From: Streptomyces sp. WMMB 322
Lineage (GTDB): Bacteria; Actinomycetota; Actinomycetes; Streptomycetales; Streptomycetaceae
Length of the DNA stretch: 64,000 nt
Direction: 5' to 3'
NCBI RefSeq assembly: GCF_900090145.1
Contig: NZ_FMHI01000011.1
Span: forward strand, 1-64,000
Part shown: positions 17,100 to 25,541 of the stretch, one piece after another
Position numbering within the stretch: position 1 is the stretch's first letter
Layout of the letters: each line of letters starts with the position of its first letter
Translations under genes and position numbers: made by a program
The notes under the pieces: model-generated
Databases searched by the model: none
Told to the model about the DNA's origin: nothing
Seen by the model: only the letters and a program-made list of their open reading frames with translations

Positions 17100-17977
17100 T
17101 TCACGGCTCCTAGAGACAGGCCCTGGACCAGCTTGTCCTGGGCGGCGAACCCCGCCGCGAGCACCGGCAGGGAGATGACGAGCGACGCGGCGCACACCTT
17201 CGCCAGGAACAGGCCCTGGCTGGTGATGAATCCGGTCAGGAAGACGGGTGCGGTCTGCGCGATCACACCCGTCAGGACCCGGGCGAAGAGCATCTCGTTC
17301 CAGCTGAAGATGAAGCAGATCAGGGAGGTCGCGGCGATGCCGGGCATGGCGATGGGCGCGACGACGCGGGTGAGGATCACCGGAAGCCGGGCCCCGTCTA
17401 TCTGTGCTGCCTCGATCAGGGCGCTGGGGATCTCCGAGAGGAAGGACTGCATCATCCACACCGCGATCGGCAGGTTCATGGAGGTGTAGAGGACGACGAG
17501 CAGCCAGATGTTGTCCAGCGTCCCGGTGTTCTTGGCGAACAGGTAGATCGGCAGCAGCCCCGCGACGACCGGGAGCATCTTGGTGGAGAGGAAGAAGAAC
17601 AGGACGTCGGTCCACTTCTTCACGGGGCGGATGGACAGCGCGTACGCGGCGGGCAGCGCCAGCAGCAGCACGAACGCGGTCGAGACGACGGACGCCGTCA
17701 GGGAGTTGGCGAGCGAGAACCAGGGGCTGGGTCCTCCCCCGGCGCCGAAGAACTCGCGGTAGCCGTCGAGTGTGAGGGGCGCCGCCAGCGACGGCGGATT
17801 CGTGGCGGCGTCGGCCTCGGAGTGCAGCGAGGTCAGGGCCATCCACAGCACCGGCAGCACGAAGACGAGCCCGACGAGCCAGGCGACGAGGCCCAGCGCG
17901 GCGTTCGTCCTGCGCACCCTCCTGGGGGCGGTCTCCACGGCGGGCGGTGCGGAATTCACGTTCGTCGCGGCGCTCAT
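17096..17977 (-). CDS. Sugar/polyol ABC transporter permease (MalG-type)
   Basis: This 293-residue membrane protein has about six segments and an EAA loop IPSALIEAAQIDGARLPVIL. It begins with a Thr/Asn/Pro-rich cytoplasmic tail. It overlaps both neighbours by four bases: its start overlaps the first permease's stop and its stop overlaps the dehydrogenase start. It belongs to the polyol-type operon. Confidence 0.86.
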   Translation of the reverse strand: MSAATNVNSAPPAVETAPRRVRRTNAALGLVAWLVGLVFVLPVLWMALTSLHSEADAATNPPSLAAPLTLDGYREFFGAGGGPSPWFSLANSLTASVVSTAFVLLLALPAAYALSIRPVKKWTDVLFFFLSTKMLPVVAGLLPIYLFAKNTGTLDNIWLLVVLYTSMNLPIAVWMMQSFLSEIPSALIEAAQIDGARLPVILTRVVAPIAMPGIAATSLICFIFSWNEMLFARVLTGVIAQTAPVFLTGFITSQGLFLAKVCAASLVISLPVLAAGFAAQDKLVQGLSLGAVK

Positions 17978-18969
17978 GATGCGGCCTCCTCGCGGAAGAG
18001 GGACGAGACCACCCGCAGCGCGAGGGTGGCGATGATGATGGAGCCGATCACGACGAGTACGCCGGCGGCGGAGGCCGTGCCGTACTCGTGGCCCTGGTAA
18101 AAGGTCTGGTAGATCGTGTACGGCAGGTTCGCGGTGCCGAGACCGCCCGAGGTGATGGTGAAGACGGCGTCGAAGTTCTGCACGATGTAGACGGTGCCGA
18201 GCAGCGCGGCCAGCTCCAGGTAGCGCCGCAGATGCGGCAGCGTGATGTAGCGGAAGACCTGCCACGCGCCCGCACCGTCGATGCGGGCGGCCTCGACGGC
18301 TTCCGTGGGGCGGCTCTGCAGCCCGGCGAGCAGGATCAGCATCATGAACGGCGTCCACTGCCACACCAGCGACGCCTCGACGGCGCCGAGCGGCATCTCG
18401 GGAACCCACTCGGGCTGGGGGGCGCCGTCGCCGAAGAGCCAGTGCAGTACGCCGTTGAAGAGCCCGTACTCGGGGTTGTAGAGGACGTGCTTCCACAGGA
18501 GGGCGGCGGCCACGGGCACCAGCAGGAACGGCGCGATGAGCATCGTGCGGACGGCCGCGCGTCCCCTGAAGCGGCGGTCGAGGAGCAGGGCGAGGAGCAT
18601 GCCCAGCACGAGGCTGACGAGCACGACGGTGACCGTGAGGAGGATCGTGGTGAACACCGACTTGCGCAGCTCCGGATCGCCCAGCACCTCGCCGTAGTTG
18701 GCCAGTCCGGCGAAGGAACGTGCCTCCGGGTACAGGGCGTTCCAGTCGAAGACGGAGATCACCAGCGTGGCCACCATCGGCAGCTGCGTGACGACGATCA
18801 GGAATATCAGCGCGGGCATCAGCGGCGCGCGGGTGACCCAGGCGCGCAGCCCGGCCGGTGGTTTCGCCGGCGGCGCGGACGGCGCGGTGCCGTGCGCGGA
18901 CGCGCCGGGTGATGCGGTCGCGGTGGTCGTGGTGTCGGTCGTGTTCGTCGTGTCTTTCGTATTTGTCAC
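17974..18969 (-). CDS. Sugar/polyol ABC transporter permease (MalF-type)
   Basis: This 331-residue membrane protein starts with a long Thr/Asp/Asn-rich cytoplasmic tail (residues 1-40, repeated DTT/TTT codons). It then has six membrane segments with an EAA loop TEAVEAARIDGAGAWQVFRY. The start is GTG 18969, with a GA-rich site upstream. The GTG overlaps the TGA of the binding-protein gene (GTGA). The low-complexity tail is unusual compared with the other permeases in the window. Confidence 0.84.
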   Translation of the reverse strand: MTNTKDTTNTTDTTTTATASPGASAHGTAPSAPPAKPPAGLRAWVTRAPLMPALIFLIVVTQLPMVATLVISVFDWNALYPEARSFAGLANYGEVLGDPELRKSVFTTILLTVTVVLVSLVLGMLLALLLDRRFRGRAAVRTMLIAPFLLVPVAAALLWKHVLYNPEYGLFNGVLHWLFGDGAPQPEWVPEMPLGAVEASLVWQWTPFMMLILLAGLQSRPTEAVEAARIDGAGAWQVFRYITLPHLRRYLELAALLGTVYIVQNFDAVFTITSGGLGTANLPYTIYQTFYQGHEYGTASAAGVLVVIGSIIIATLALRVVSSLFREEAAS

Positions 18970-20327
18970 TGCCCTCGCCCCTCGTACTCCTCGGAGATCT
19001 CTGCGGCCAGCTGCTGCGACTTCTTCAGGGCCGTCTCGACGGACTGCCGTCCGGCGATGGCCGCGCTGATCTCCTGGGAGACCTTGGTGCCCAGGTCCGA
19101 GAACTCGGGGATGTCCACGAACTGGATGCCGATGGTGGGGCGTTCCTGCACGCCCGGATTGCGCGGGTCGGCTTCGGTGATGGCCTTGCGCGTGGTCTCG
19201 CCGAATGCGCCGGCGGTCTTCTTGTACTCGGGTATGCGGTAGGTGGAAGTGCGTTTGCCCGCCGGGACGTTGGCCCAGCCGAACTCCTCGCCCACCAGCC
19301 GCTCGTACTCCTTGCTGGAGGCCCAGGAGATGAACTTCCACGCCTTGTCCTGGTTGCGGGAGGCCTTCTGCAGGCCCCATGCCCAGCTGTAGAGCCAGCC
19401 GGAGGACTTCGTCTTCACGATCGGTGCCGGCGCGTAGCCGATCTTGCCCTTGACGGGGGACTTGGCCGCTTCGAGCGAGCCGGCGCCGGAGGTGGCGTCG
19501 TACCACATGGCGGACTTGCCCTGCGTCATGTTGTTGAGGCACTCGGCGAAGCCGGACTGGGTGGCGCCGGACTCGCCGTGCTTGCGGACCAGATCGACGT
19601 AGAACTTGGTGGCCTTCACGAACGCGGGGTCGGTCAGCCTGGCCTTGTAGTCCTTGTCGAACCAGGTGCCGCCGAAGGTGTTGACGACGGTCGTGAGCGG
19701 AGCGATCACCTCGCCCCAGCCGGGCAGTCCGCGAAGGCAGATGCCGCTCATGCCCTTCTCCGCCCCGTCGGCCTTCGCGGCGAGGTCGGCGACCTGCGGC
19801 CAGGTCGGCTTGTCGGGCATCGTCAGGTTCTTCTTCTCGAAGATGTCCTTGCGGTACATCAGGAAGGAGGACTCCCCGTAGAAGGGCTCGGCATAGGTCT
19901 TGCCGTCCTCGCCCTTCAGGGACTCGCGGATGGGCGGAAGGATGTCCTTCTGGTCGAAGTCCTTGTCCTTCTTCAGGTAGCCGTCGAGGGGTTTGAGCCA
20001 CTCGTTCTTGGCGTAGATCGGCGCCTCGTAGTTGCTGATCGTGGCGACGTCGTACTGGCCGGCCTGGTTGGCGAAGTCCTGTCCGATCTTGTCCCGGACA
20101 TCGTTCTCCGGGAGCGTCGTGAACCTGACCTTGATGCCGGTCTTCTTGGTGAAGTGCTTGGCGGTGAGCTTCTGCAGCTCGACCATCTGCGGGTTGTTCA
20201 CCATCAGGACGTTGATGGTGTCGCCGCCGGTGGCGAGGCTCCCGGCGCCGGCGCAGGCGGCCAGCAGCACGTTGGCCGTGGCGACGCCTATGACTGCGCG
20301 TGTCCTGTGGCGACTGCGGGTGCGCAT
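18966..20327 (-). CDS. Sugar/polyol ABC transporter substrate-binding lipoprotein
   Basis: This 453-residue lipoprotein has a twin-basic, Arg-rich N-terminus, then LLAAC with Cys25 as the lipid site. The mature protein has the family 1 solute-binding pattern, beginning INVLMVNNPQMVELQ. This type resembles binding proteins for sorbitol/mannitol-like polyols. With the downstream dehydrogenase that is the most likely substrate class, but it is inference. The ATG at 20327 has AGGAG eight bases upstream. An in-frame ATG at 20345 has no such site. Confidence 0.84.
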   Translation of the reverse strand: MRTRSRHRTRAVIGVATANVLLAACAGAGSLATGGDTINVLMVNNPQMVELQKLTAKHFTKKTGIKVRFTTLPENDVRDKIGQDFANQAGQYDVATISNYEAPIYAKNEWLKPLDGYLKKDKDFDQKDILPPIRESLKGEDGKTYAEPFYGESSFLMYRKDIFEKKNLTMPDKPTWPQVADLAAKADGAEKGMSGICLRGLPGWGEVIAPLTTVVNTFGGTWFDKDYKARLTDPAFVKATKFYVDLVRKHGESGATQSGFAECLNNMTQGKSAMWYDATSGAGSLEAAKSPVKGKIGYAPAPIVKTKSSGWLYSWAWGLQKASRNQDKAWKFISWASSKEYERLVGEEFGWANVPAGKRTSTYRIPEYKKTAGAFGETTRKAITEADPRNPGVQERPTIGIQFVDIPEFSDLGTKVSQEISAAIAGRQSVETALKKSQQLAAEISEEYEGRGQ

Positions 20328-20421
20328 GTGCGGTCTCCTGGTCATAAGGGGGCGAAACGGGCGGTTGATGCGCGGAGCGGACCGTCGGCCGGACAGCAGA
20401 GCGCAGGTCCTGTACGGGCCG

Positions 20422-21183
20422 TCAGGCCCTGATCACTTGAGGTCCGCGCAGCGAGTACCGATGGGCCTCGGAGGCGGTGAGTCCCGTGGAGGTGACGATC
20501 GTCTGGAAGTCGCCGACCTCCGCGAAGCGGCAGAAGCTGACCGCGCCGAACTTCGTGTGCATTCCCGCGAAGATGCGGCGCCGCGAGGCCCGCAGCGCCT
20601 GCGCCTTGACCTCGCTCACGGCCGGATCCGGTGTGGTGAGGCCGTGTTCGCGGGAGATGCCGTTGGCTCCGACGAAGGCCAGATCGATGACGAAACCGGA
20701 GAGCATCTTCGTCGTCCAGTGATCGACGGTGGCGAGCGTGCCGCCCCGCACGCGCCCGCCGAGGAGCAGCACGGTGATCTCCTCGGCAGTCGCGAGCGCG
20801 CCCGCCGCGGCGAGCGAGGCGGTCACGACGGTCAGTGGACGGTCGCGCGGCAGGGCCTCGGCGATGAGCTGCGGCGTGAAGCCCTCGTCGATGAAGACCG
20901 TCTCCGCCTCGCCGAGGTGTTCGACCGCGGCGGCGGCGATGCGGCGCTTCTCCGGTACGTGCATGGTGGTGCGGAAGGCGAGCGTGGTCTCGAAGCCGGC
21001 GCTCTCCACCGGGTACGCGCCTCCGTGCGTGCGGCGCAGCAGCCCGTGGGACTCCAGTACGCGCAGATCACGGCGGACCGTCTCCTTCGCGACGCCCAGT
21101 TCGGCGGCGAGCTCGGCGACGTCGACGGAACCGCCTCGCCGGGCGGCCCCGACGATCTCCCGCTGACGTTCCTCCGCGCTCAT
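20422..21183 (-). CDS. DeoR/GlpR-family transcriptional regulator
   Basis: This 253-residue regulator has an N-terminal DeoR helix-turn-helix (VDVAELAAELGVAKETVRRD, then LRRTHGGA). Its C-terminal phosphosugar-sensing domain carries FIDEGFT, VVTASLAAAGAL and LAFVGANGIS. It lies 94 bp upstream of, and on the same strand as, the polyol importer, and probably represses it until a phosphorylated sugar or polyol accumulates. AAGGAG precedes ATG 21183. No clear operator was identified by eye. Confidence 0.87.
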   Translation of the reverse strand: MSAEERQREIVGAARRGGSVDVAELAAELGVAKETVRRDLRVLESHGLLRRTHGGAYPVESAGFETTLAFRTTMHVPEKRRIAAAAVEHLGEAETVFIDEGFTPQLIAEALPRDRPLTVVTASLAAAGALATAEEITVLLLGGRVRGGTLATVDHWTTKMLSGFVIDLAFVGANGISREHGLTTPDPAVSEVKAQALRASRRRIFAGMHTKFGAVSFCRFAEVGDFQTIVTSTGLTASEAHRYSLRGPQVIRA

Positions 21184-21415
21184 GGACGATGCTCCTTCCC
21201 TCTCCGTACGGTCACGGATCTGCCCGTTCGGGCCCGTGTGCAGAGTTGTACAGCCCCTCGAACACGGGGACCAGGCCAAGTACCGGCGCGATCGTGACCG
21301 TATCGGCCCGTTTCCTTGCAGTCCGCGCGGCCGCGTGCCCTGGGGCGGCGCGGCCCGCGCGGTCCACCGGTGTGCCTGTTTCTGGGGCCGGGATGCCCGT
21401 TCCCGGCCCGGCTCG

Positions 21416-23407
21416 TCACGCCGGGCGCATCCGGAAGTCGTACCGAGCGGGCAGCGGGTCCGAGGTGATCGCCGCCCAGGTCCCGGCCAGCACCTCGTCG
21501 CCCTCCCGCAGATCGTCGACTTCGAACCCCTCGTCGAAGACGGCCCGCGCGGCCTCCTTCTCGTCGTTCGCGAGCAGCACTTGGGCACGAAGGAGCCGGA
21601 AGCGGCCGCGCTGCCGGTACGCGGGCGGCAGCAGATCCAGCGCCTCGCAGGCGGCGGCCGTGCGGCCCGCCGCGAGCAGGACGGGCACGGCCTCCCGTAC
21701 GAACGCGGCGAGGGTGGGCGCACCGGCGGCCGTCGCCAGGTCCAGGGCGGCCAGGTAGCGGTCGGCGGCACGCTCGGGGTGCACTCCGGCGGCGTCGTCG
21801 TAGGCGTCGGCGAATCCGAGGCAGCGCAGGGACCAGGGTGTGGGCGCCGCCGCGGCGGAACGTTCCCAGCTGCGTACGGCCTGTGCGCGGTCGCCGGCGT
21901 GCCACTGCGCGACGCCCAGGTGGTAGTCGGTCAGCGGCCCCGAGGGGGCGCACTCCAACTGGTCGCGCCAGGCGTCGGAGACGAGCGAAGGGCCGGGGTC
22001 GGACGTGGTCGGAGCGGCGTGGCCGCCTGCGGTGTCGTCGAGGAAACGGCCGTTCGTCAGCAACTGTGCCCAGGGCCGCTGCTGTTCGCCCAGCGTCTCC
22101 CGGGGGAAGGGCGTGCCGCGCAACTCATGGCCGCCCCGGGCCACTTCGAGCGCTCCCCATCCGGAGCCGGTGGCAAGCAGGCGGCCGTCCTCCCCGGCCT
22201 CCGGCTCGGTGTCGGCGTGCGGGCGCCAGGCCGCGAAGGCCGCGTCCACGTCGGCGCGGGGCAGGGCCTCCTCCAGACGGGCGGCGGTGTGTCCGCGTGC
22301 GGCGGCCCAGTCGGGGCCGTGCACGATGGCCGGGTCTGCGGTGAGCGGCCCGTAGGCCTCCAGCCATGCGAACTCCCGCCCCGCCTCCAGCGGCACGTGT
22401 TCGAGCTGGGTGCGTGCGAGGCCCGCCTGGATCTCGGCGTAGCCGCCGGTGCCGGGCTCGGTCAGCCACTGTTGCCAGCGCCGCCCTCCGGGGCCGTGAC
22501 CCCACACGAACAGCTTCCGGCCCCTCAGCAGGTCCGTCGAGGTCTGGACGAGGCCTGAGCCCTGCTCGTCAAGGGAGGCGATCCACTTCCGCTCCTCGCG
22601 GGGGATCTCGTAGAAGTAGTCGGCCGGGAACTCGCTGCGCAGCGCGTACGAGCGGTCGGCACCGTCCCACTCGGGCACGGGGATGCGGCGAAGGCGCTGC
22701 TCGTAGGCGAAGTACCAGGTCTCGTCCGCCGGTACGAGGACACGGGTGTGCTCGTCCTCCGGCACCGCGATGTTGGACCACCAGTAGACGGGCACGGTGC
22801 GGTCGTGCGGATTGCGGATGCGCACGCCCACGTAGAGGAAGTCGGACCCTTCCGGGAGCCACAGGTCCACCTGGAACGGGGTGTCGCGCAGCCGCTCCCA
22901 CTCCCACAGCCGCAGCATGTCTCCCCCGTCGGGGGCCGGTACGCGGGCAGCGTGCAGGGGTGCGACGGAGAGCGTGGTGTGACCGGTCGCGCCGATGTTC
23001 CACTCGATGCCGCCGGAGAACCACGCGCCGTTCAGGGCGAAGTCCGCGGGCTGCACCACGGGGTTGGAGTAGAGCAGTTCGCGGCCCGTGGGTTTGTGGT
23101 GCAGGGAGTGGAGGCGGCCGCCGAGTCCCGGGAGCACGGTCGCGCGCAGCCGGTCGTTCTCCAGGACCAGAGCATCCAGGGGGGCCGGTGCGCGTTCGCG
23201 TGTGTAGCCGTCGAGGATGCGGGCGGGCAGTACGGACCGCAGCGGCGCGTAGCCGACCTGACGCGCCATGTCGGGCGGCAGCGCGGCGCGTTCGTCCTCG
23301 CCGATGGTGTGCATCTCGTCGAGCGGCGCGAGCGCGGGCAGCGGATTCTCCGGGCCGACCGGCGAGACGGGCAGGGTCAGGGTGGTGCGGCGCAGTGTCG
23401 TCGGCAC
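21416..23407 (-). CDS. DUF5107 / TPR-like protein associated with sugar loci
   Basis: This 663-residue soluble protein has a DUF5107 domain at about residues 40-330. It is a galactose-mutarotase-like beta-sandwich pattern, with the GLGGRLHSLHHKPTGRELLY region and WWSNIAVPEDEHTRVLVP. Helical tetratricopeptide-like repeats follow to the end (Ala-rich pairs, including LGVAQWHAGDRAQAVRSWER). The family is often found next to carbohydrate importers, but its biochemical role is not established. A carbohydrate-binding or epimerase-like task is possible. GTG 23407 is used because GAGGT lies just upstream. A cluster of 14-bp tandem repeats lies upstream at 23485-23596. Confidence 0.72.
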   Translation of the reverse strand: MPTTLRRTTLTLPVSPVGPENPLPALAPLDEMHTIGEDERAALPPDMARQVGYAPLRSVLPARILDGYTRERAPAPLDALVLENDRLRATVLPGLGGRLHSLHHKPTGRELLYSNPVVQPADFALNGAWFSGGIEWNIGATGHTTLSVAPLHAARVPAPDGGDMLRLWEWERLRDTPFQVDLWLPEGSDFLYVGVRIRNPHDRTVPVYWWSNIAVPEDEHTRVLVPADETWYFAYEQRLRRIPVPEWDGADRSYALRSEFPADYFYEIPREERKWIASLDEQGSGLVQTSTDLLRGRKLFVWGHGPGGRRWQQWLTEPGTGGYAEIQAGLARTQLEHVPLEAGREFAWLEAYGPLTADPAIVHGPDWAAARGHTAARLEEALPRADVDAAFAAWRPHADTEPEAGEDGRLLATGSGWGALEVARGGHELRGTPFPRETLGEQQRPWAQLLTNGRFLDDTAGGHAAPTTSDPGPSLVSDAWRDQLECAPSGPLTDYHLGVAQWHAGDRAQAVRSWERSAAAAPTPWSLRCLGFADAYDDAAGVHPERAADRYLAALDLATAAGAPTLAAFVREAVPVLLAAGRTAAACEALDLLPPAYRQRGRFRLLRAQVLLANDEKEAARAVFDEGFEVDDLREGDEVLAGTWAAITSDPLPARYDFRMRPA

Positions 23408-23484
23408 GGCTACCTCGATCCTCCGTGGGTGACCGCCGCCTTCCCGGGGCCCCTGATGACCATGGAACACGGTGGACGTCACCT

Positions 23485-23596
23485 TGAACAGGCCGCCGTG
23501 AACAGGCCGCCGTGGACAAGCCGACGTGAACAGGCCGCGGTGAACAGGCCGCGGTGAACAGGCCGCGGTGAACAGGCCGCGGTGAACAAAACGCCG
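23485..23596. repeat. Eight tandem 14-bp repeats
   Basis: The unit TGAACAGGCCGCGG is repeated eight times head to tail. Units 4-7 (23527-23582) are identical, units 1, 2 and 3 carry one or more changes, and unit 8 is degenerate. The array fills the gap between two minus-strand genes, the phosphopantetheinyl transferase stop and the DUF5107 start. Identical neighbouring units point to recent slippage. Confidence 0.9.
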
Positions 23597-23631
23597 CGGC
23601 GGTCCGCCGTCGTCCCGTCCGCGGTGAGCGG

Positions 23632-24291
23632 TCAGACGCGCAGGGCCCACGCGGCGGCGTAGCCGGCGGGCACGGCGATGTCGCCGACGTGCCAGCCCGG
23701 CGGTGAGGCGGCCCGCTGCGAGGTGCCGACGTACGTCACCGACGGCTCCTCCGCGAGACCGCTGCCGGTGCCCTTCAGATAGGCCTCCTTGCGGGTCCAG
23801 CACCGGGCGAACGCCGCGGGCCTGTGCGACGCCGGCAGGGCGGCGAGCTCGTCCCGCTCCCGGGGGTGGAGGGAGCGCGAGACCTCTTCGACGACGGACG
23901 GGCCGGGCAGCGACTCGACGTCGACTCCCACGGGTGCGGCGGCGAACGCGAGGAGCACCAGATCTCCCGCGTGCGAGAGCGAGAAGTGCACGGCGTCGCC
24001 CGCGAGCCCGGGTCTGCCGTGCGCGCCGCCGCACACGGGGCAGTCGGCCCGCACCAGCGGAAGCTCCGACGGCGCTGTGCCGGTTCGGCGGGCGAGCTCG
24101 CGGCGGAGCGCGGTGTGTGCGACGTGATAGCGGTCCCGGTCCTCCTGACGCCGGAACGCCCCCGCCCGTGCCCGTTCCTCCTCCGAGAGCCACTCCAGTT
24201 CCCGGGCGGCACGGGCGGCGTTCCCGGACACCCGCACGATCAGGGTCTCCGGGGCGGCGGGAGCTGGGGGAGGGGTGGGGCCGGCGGTCAT
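23632..24291 (-). CDS. 4'-phosphopantetheinyl transferase (Sfp-type)
   Basis: This 219-residue enzyme transfers the 4'-phosphopantetheine arm from coenzyme A to a carrier-protein serine. Diagnostic motifs are the magnesium-binding GVDVE and the downstream WTRKEAYLKGTGSGL, with FSLSHAGD before them. The length fits the Sfp/AcpT group. No carrier protein or polyketide/peptide synthase is in the window, so it acts in trans. Its ATG at 24291 is 14 bp from the GTG of the divergent kinase-like gene. A TACGTT -10 six bases upstream suggests a leaderless transcript. Confidence 0.85.
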   Translation of the reverse strand: MTAGPTPPPAPAAPETLIVRVSGNAARAARELEWLSEEERARAGAFRRQEDRDRYHVAHTALRRELARRTGTAPSELPLVRADCPVCGGAHGRPGLAGDAVHFSLSHAGDLVLLAFAAAPVGVDVESLPGPSVVEEVSRSLHPRERDELAALPASHRPAAFARCWTRKEAYLKGTGSGLAEEPSVTYVGTSQRAASPPGWHVGDIAVPAGYAAAWALRV

Positions 24292-24305
24292 GGTACGAAC
24301 GTACC
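24292..24305. promoter_or_regulatory. 14-bp palindrome forming the whole divergent intergenic region
   Basis: GGTACGAACGTACC, a palindrome except for the AA centre, is exactly the DNA between the PPTase ATG (minus) and the kinase GTG (plus). Both promoters must overlap the start regions, so a regulator bound here would block both genes. Confidence 0.55.
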
Positions 24306-25355
24306 GTGACCGACCCCCGGCTCTTCCCGGCGTCGCTGCCGGTGCTCAACGACATGCGGCGCACCGCGAGCGGACGCGAGTGGCTGGAGCAACTGCCCGC
24401 CCAGGTCGAGGAGTTCCGCGACCGCTGGGAGCTTCGGCTCCAGGCCCCGTACCACGGCGGCAGCTGCTCCTGGGTGGCTCCGGCGAGGCGGGCCGACGGC
24501 ACCGCCGCCGTGCTGAAGCTGACGTGGCCGCACCTGGAGGCGCGGCCCGAGGGCGAGGCGCTGAAGCTGTGGGCGGGCCGCGGTTCGGTACTCGTCCACG
24601 AGCACGATCCGGAGCGGTACGCGCTGCTGCTGGAGCGCTGCGAACCGGGCAGGCAGCTGCGCGCGGCGACCGGCCTGCCCGCGGAGGAACGGCTCCTGCT
24701 GGGCGCCGGGGTGCTGCGGCGGCTGTGGGAAGCGGGCACGGAGACGGGCGCCGGGGACACAGGTGGCGGCGCTGACACCGGGACGGGGGCGGGGGCGGGC
24801 ACAGAGACGGGGACGGGCCCGGGCACGGGGACTTGCGGCGGAAACCAAGTGCCGTCCGTGGAGCGCCTGTCGGTGGTGGCGGCCGGCTGGGCCGATCTCG
24901 CCGAGGAACGCATCGAGCGGTACGACTGGCCCGCCGGTGTCGACACCGGTCTCTTCCTGCTCGGTGCCGGGCTTCTTCGCGAACTCCCGTGCGCCGGCGG
25001 ACGGGAGACCGTCGTCCACGGCGACTTCAACCCGGGCAACCTCCTGACCGCTGAACGCGAGCCGTGGCTGGCGATCGACACCAAGCCGATGTACGGGGAC
25101 CCCGCGTTCGACCCGTGGCCGCTGATCCAGCAGATCGACGATCCCTTCGGACATCCCGACCCGCAGCGGGTGCTCGCCCGGCGTACCGCGCTCGTGGCCG
25201 ACGCGACCGGTACGGACGTGACACGCGTACGCGCCTGGGCAGTGGCACGCCTCGTCGACTTCCTGCTGTACCACCTCGACGGCGACGGCGACCTGTCGGA
25301 CTCCGTGCGGATGTCGGAGCAGGTACGGGCCCTGGCGGAGGTTGCCGAGCTCTGA
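24306..25355 (+). CDS. Aminoglycoside/hydroxyurea-type antibiotic kinase-family protein
   Basis: This 349-residue protein is of the streptomycin 6-kinase/hydroxyurea kinase type (APH_6_hur). The catalytic loop VVHGDFNPGNLL and the metal-binding segment AIDTKPMYGDPAFD are intact. The family phosphorylates antibiotics or other small molecules; the substrate is unknown. An inserted Gly/Thr-rich segment at about residues 144-180, encoded by near-repeat GC DNA, interrupts the domain and is likely a flexible loop. GTG 24306 is used. The gene shares its promoter region with the divergent PPTase gene. Confidence 0.72.
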   Translation: MTDPRLFPASLPVLNDMRRTASGREWLEQLPAQVEEFRDRWELRLQAPYHGGSCSWVAPARRADGTAAVLKLTWPHLEARPEGEALKLWAGRGSVLVHEHDPERYALLLERCEPGRQLRAATGLPAEERLLLGAGVLRRLWEAGTETGAGDTGGGADTGTGAGAGTETGTGPGTGTCGGNQVPSVERLSVVAAGWADLAEERIERYDWPAGVDTGLFLLGAGLLRELPCAGGRETVVHGDFNPGNLLTAEREPWLAIDTKPMYGDPAFDPWPLIQQIDDPFGHPDPQRVLARRTALVADATGTDVTRVRAWAVARLVDFLLYHLDGDGDLSDSVRMSEQVRALAEVAEL

Positions 25356-25527
25356 ACGGGCACCGGACGCGGCCCATTTCACTCCCCCGCCGGCCGAACC
25401 GGGGTCACGTCGGGAACCGGCTTCCCGGACGACTCCGACAACGCCGGGGCGCCGCCCGGCGAAGCCAGGGGGAGAGGCGCCGTAGCTGTCGTCGCGGGCC
25501 CGCGGAGATCGGAACGACAGGGCCTAA

Positions 25528-25533
25528 TAGGGT
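25528..25533 (+). promoter_or_regulatory. -10 element (TAGGGT) of a leaderless gene
   Basis: TAGGGT lies eight bases before ATG 25542, and no ribosome binding site is present. Between 25356 and 25527 I see only GC-rich inverted repeats. Confidence 0.5.
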
Positions 25534-25541
25534 CGAGGGCC

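Noticed and set aside
23485-23596. Repeat array as a CRISPR
   Set aside because: The 14-bp units follow each other without spacers, and there are no cas genes.
23632-25355. PPTase and antibiotic-kinase-like gene as part of a biosynthetic gene cluster
   Set aside because: No polyketide synthase, peptide synthetase or tailoring cluster is in the window. Both genes are common singletons in streptomycetes.
21416-25363. Single 1315-residue minus-strand frame
   Set aside because: It joins the genuine DUF5107 protein with the antisense of the kinase gene through the repeat array. Only the part after GTG 23407 has protein-like composition and a start site.
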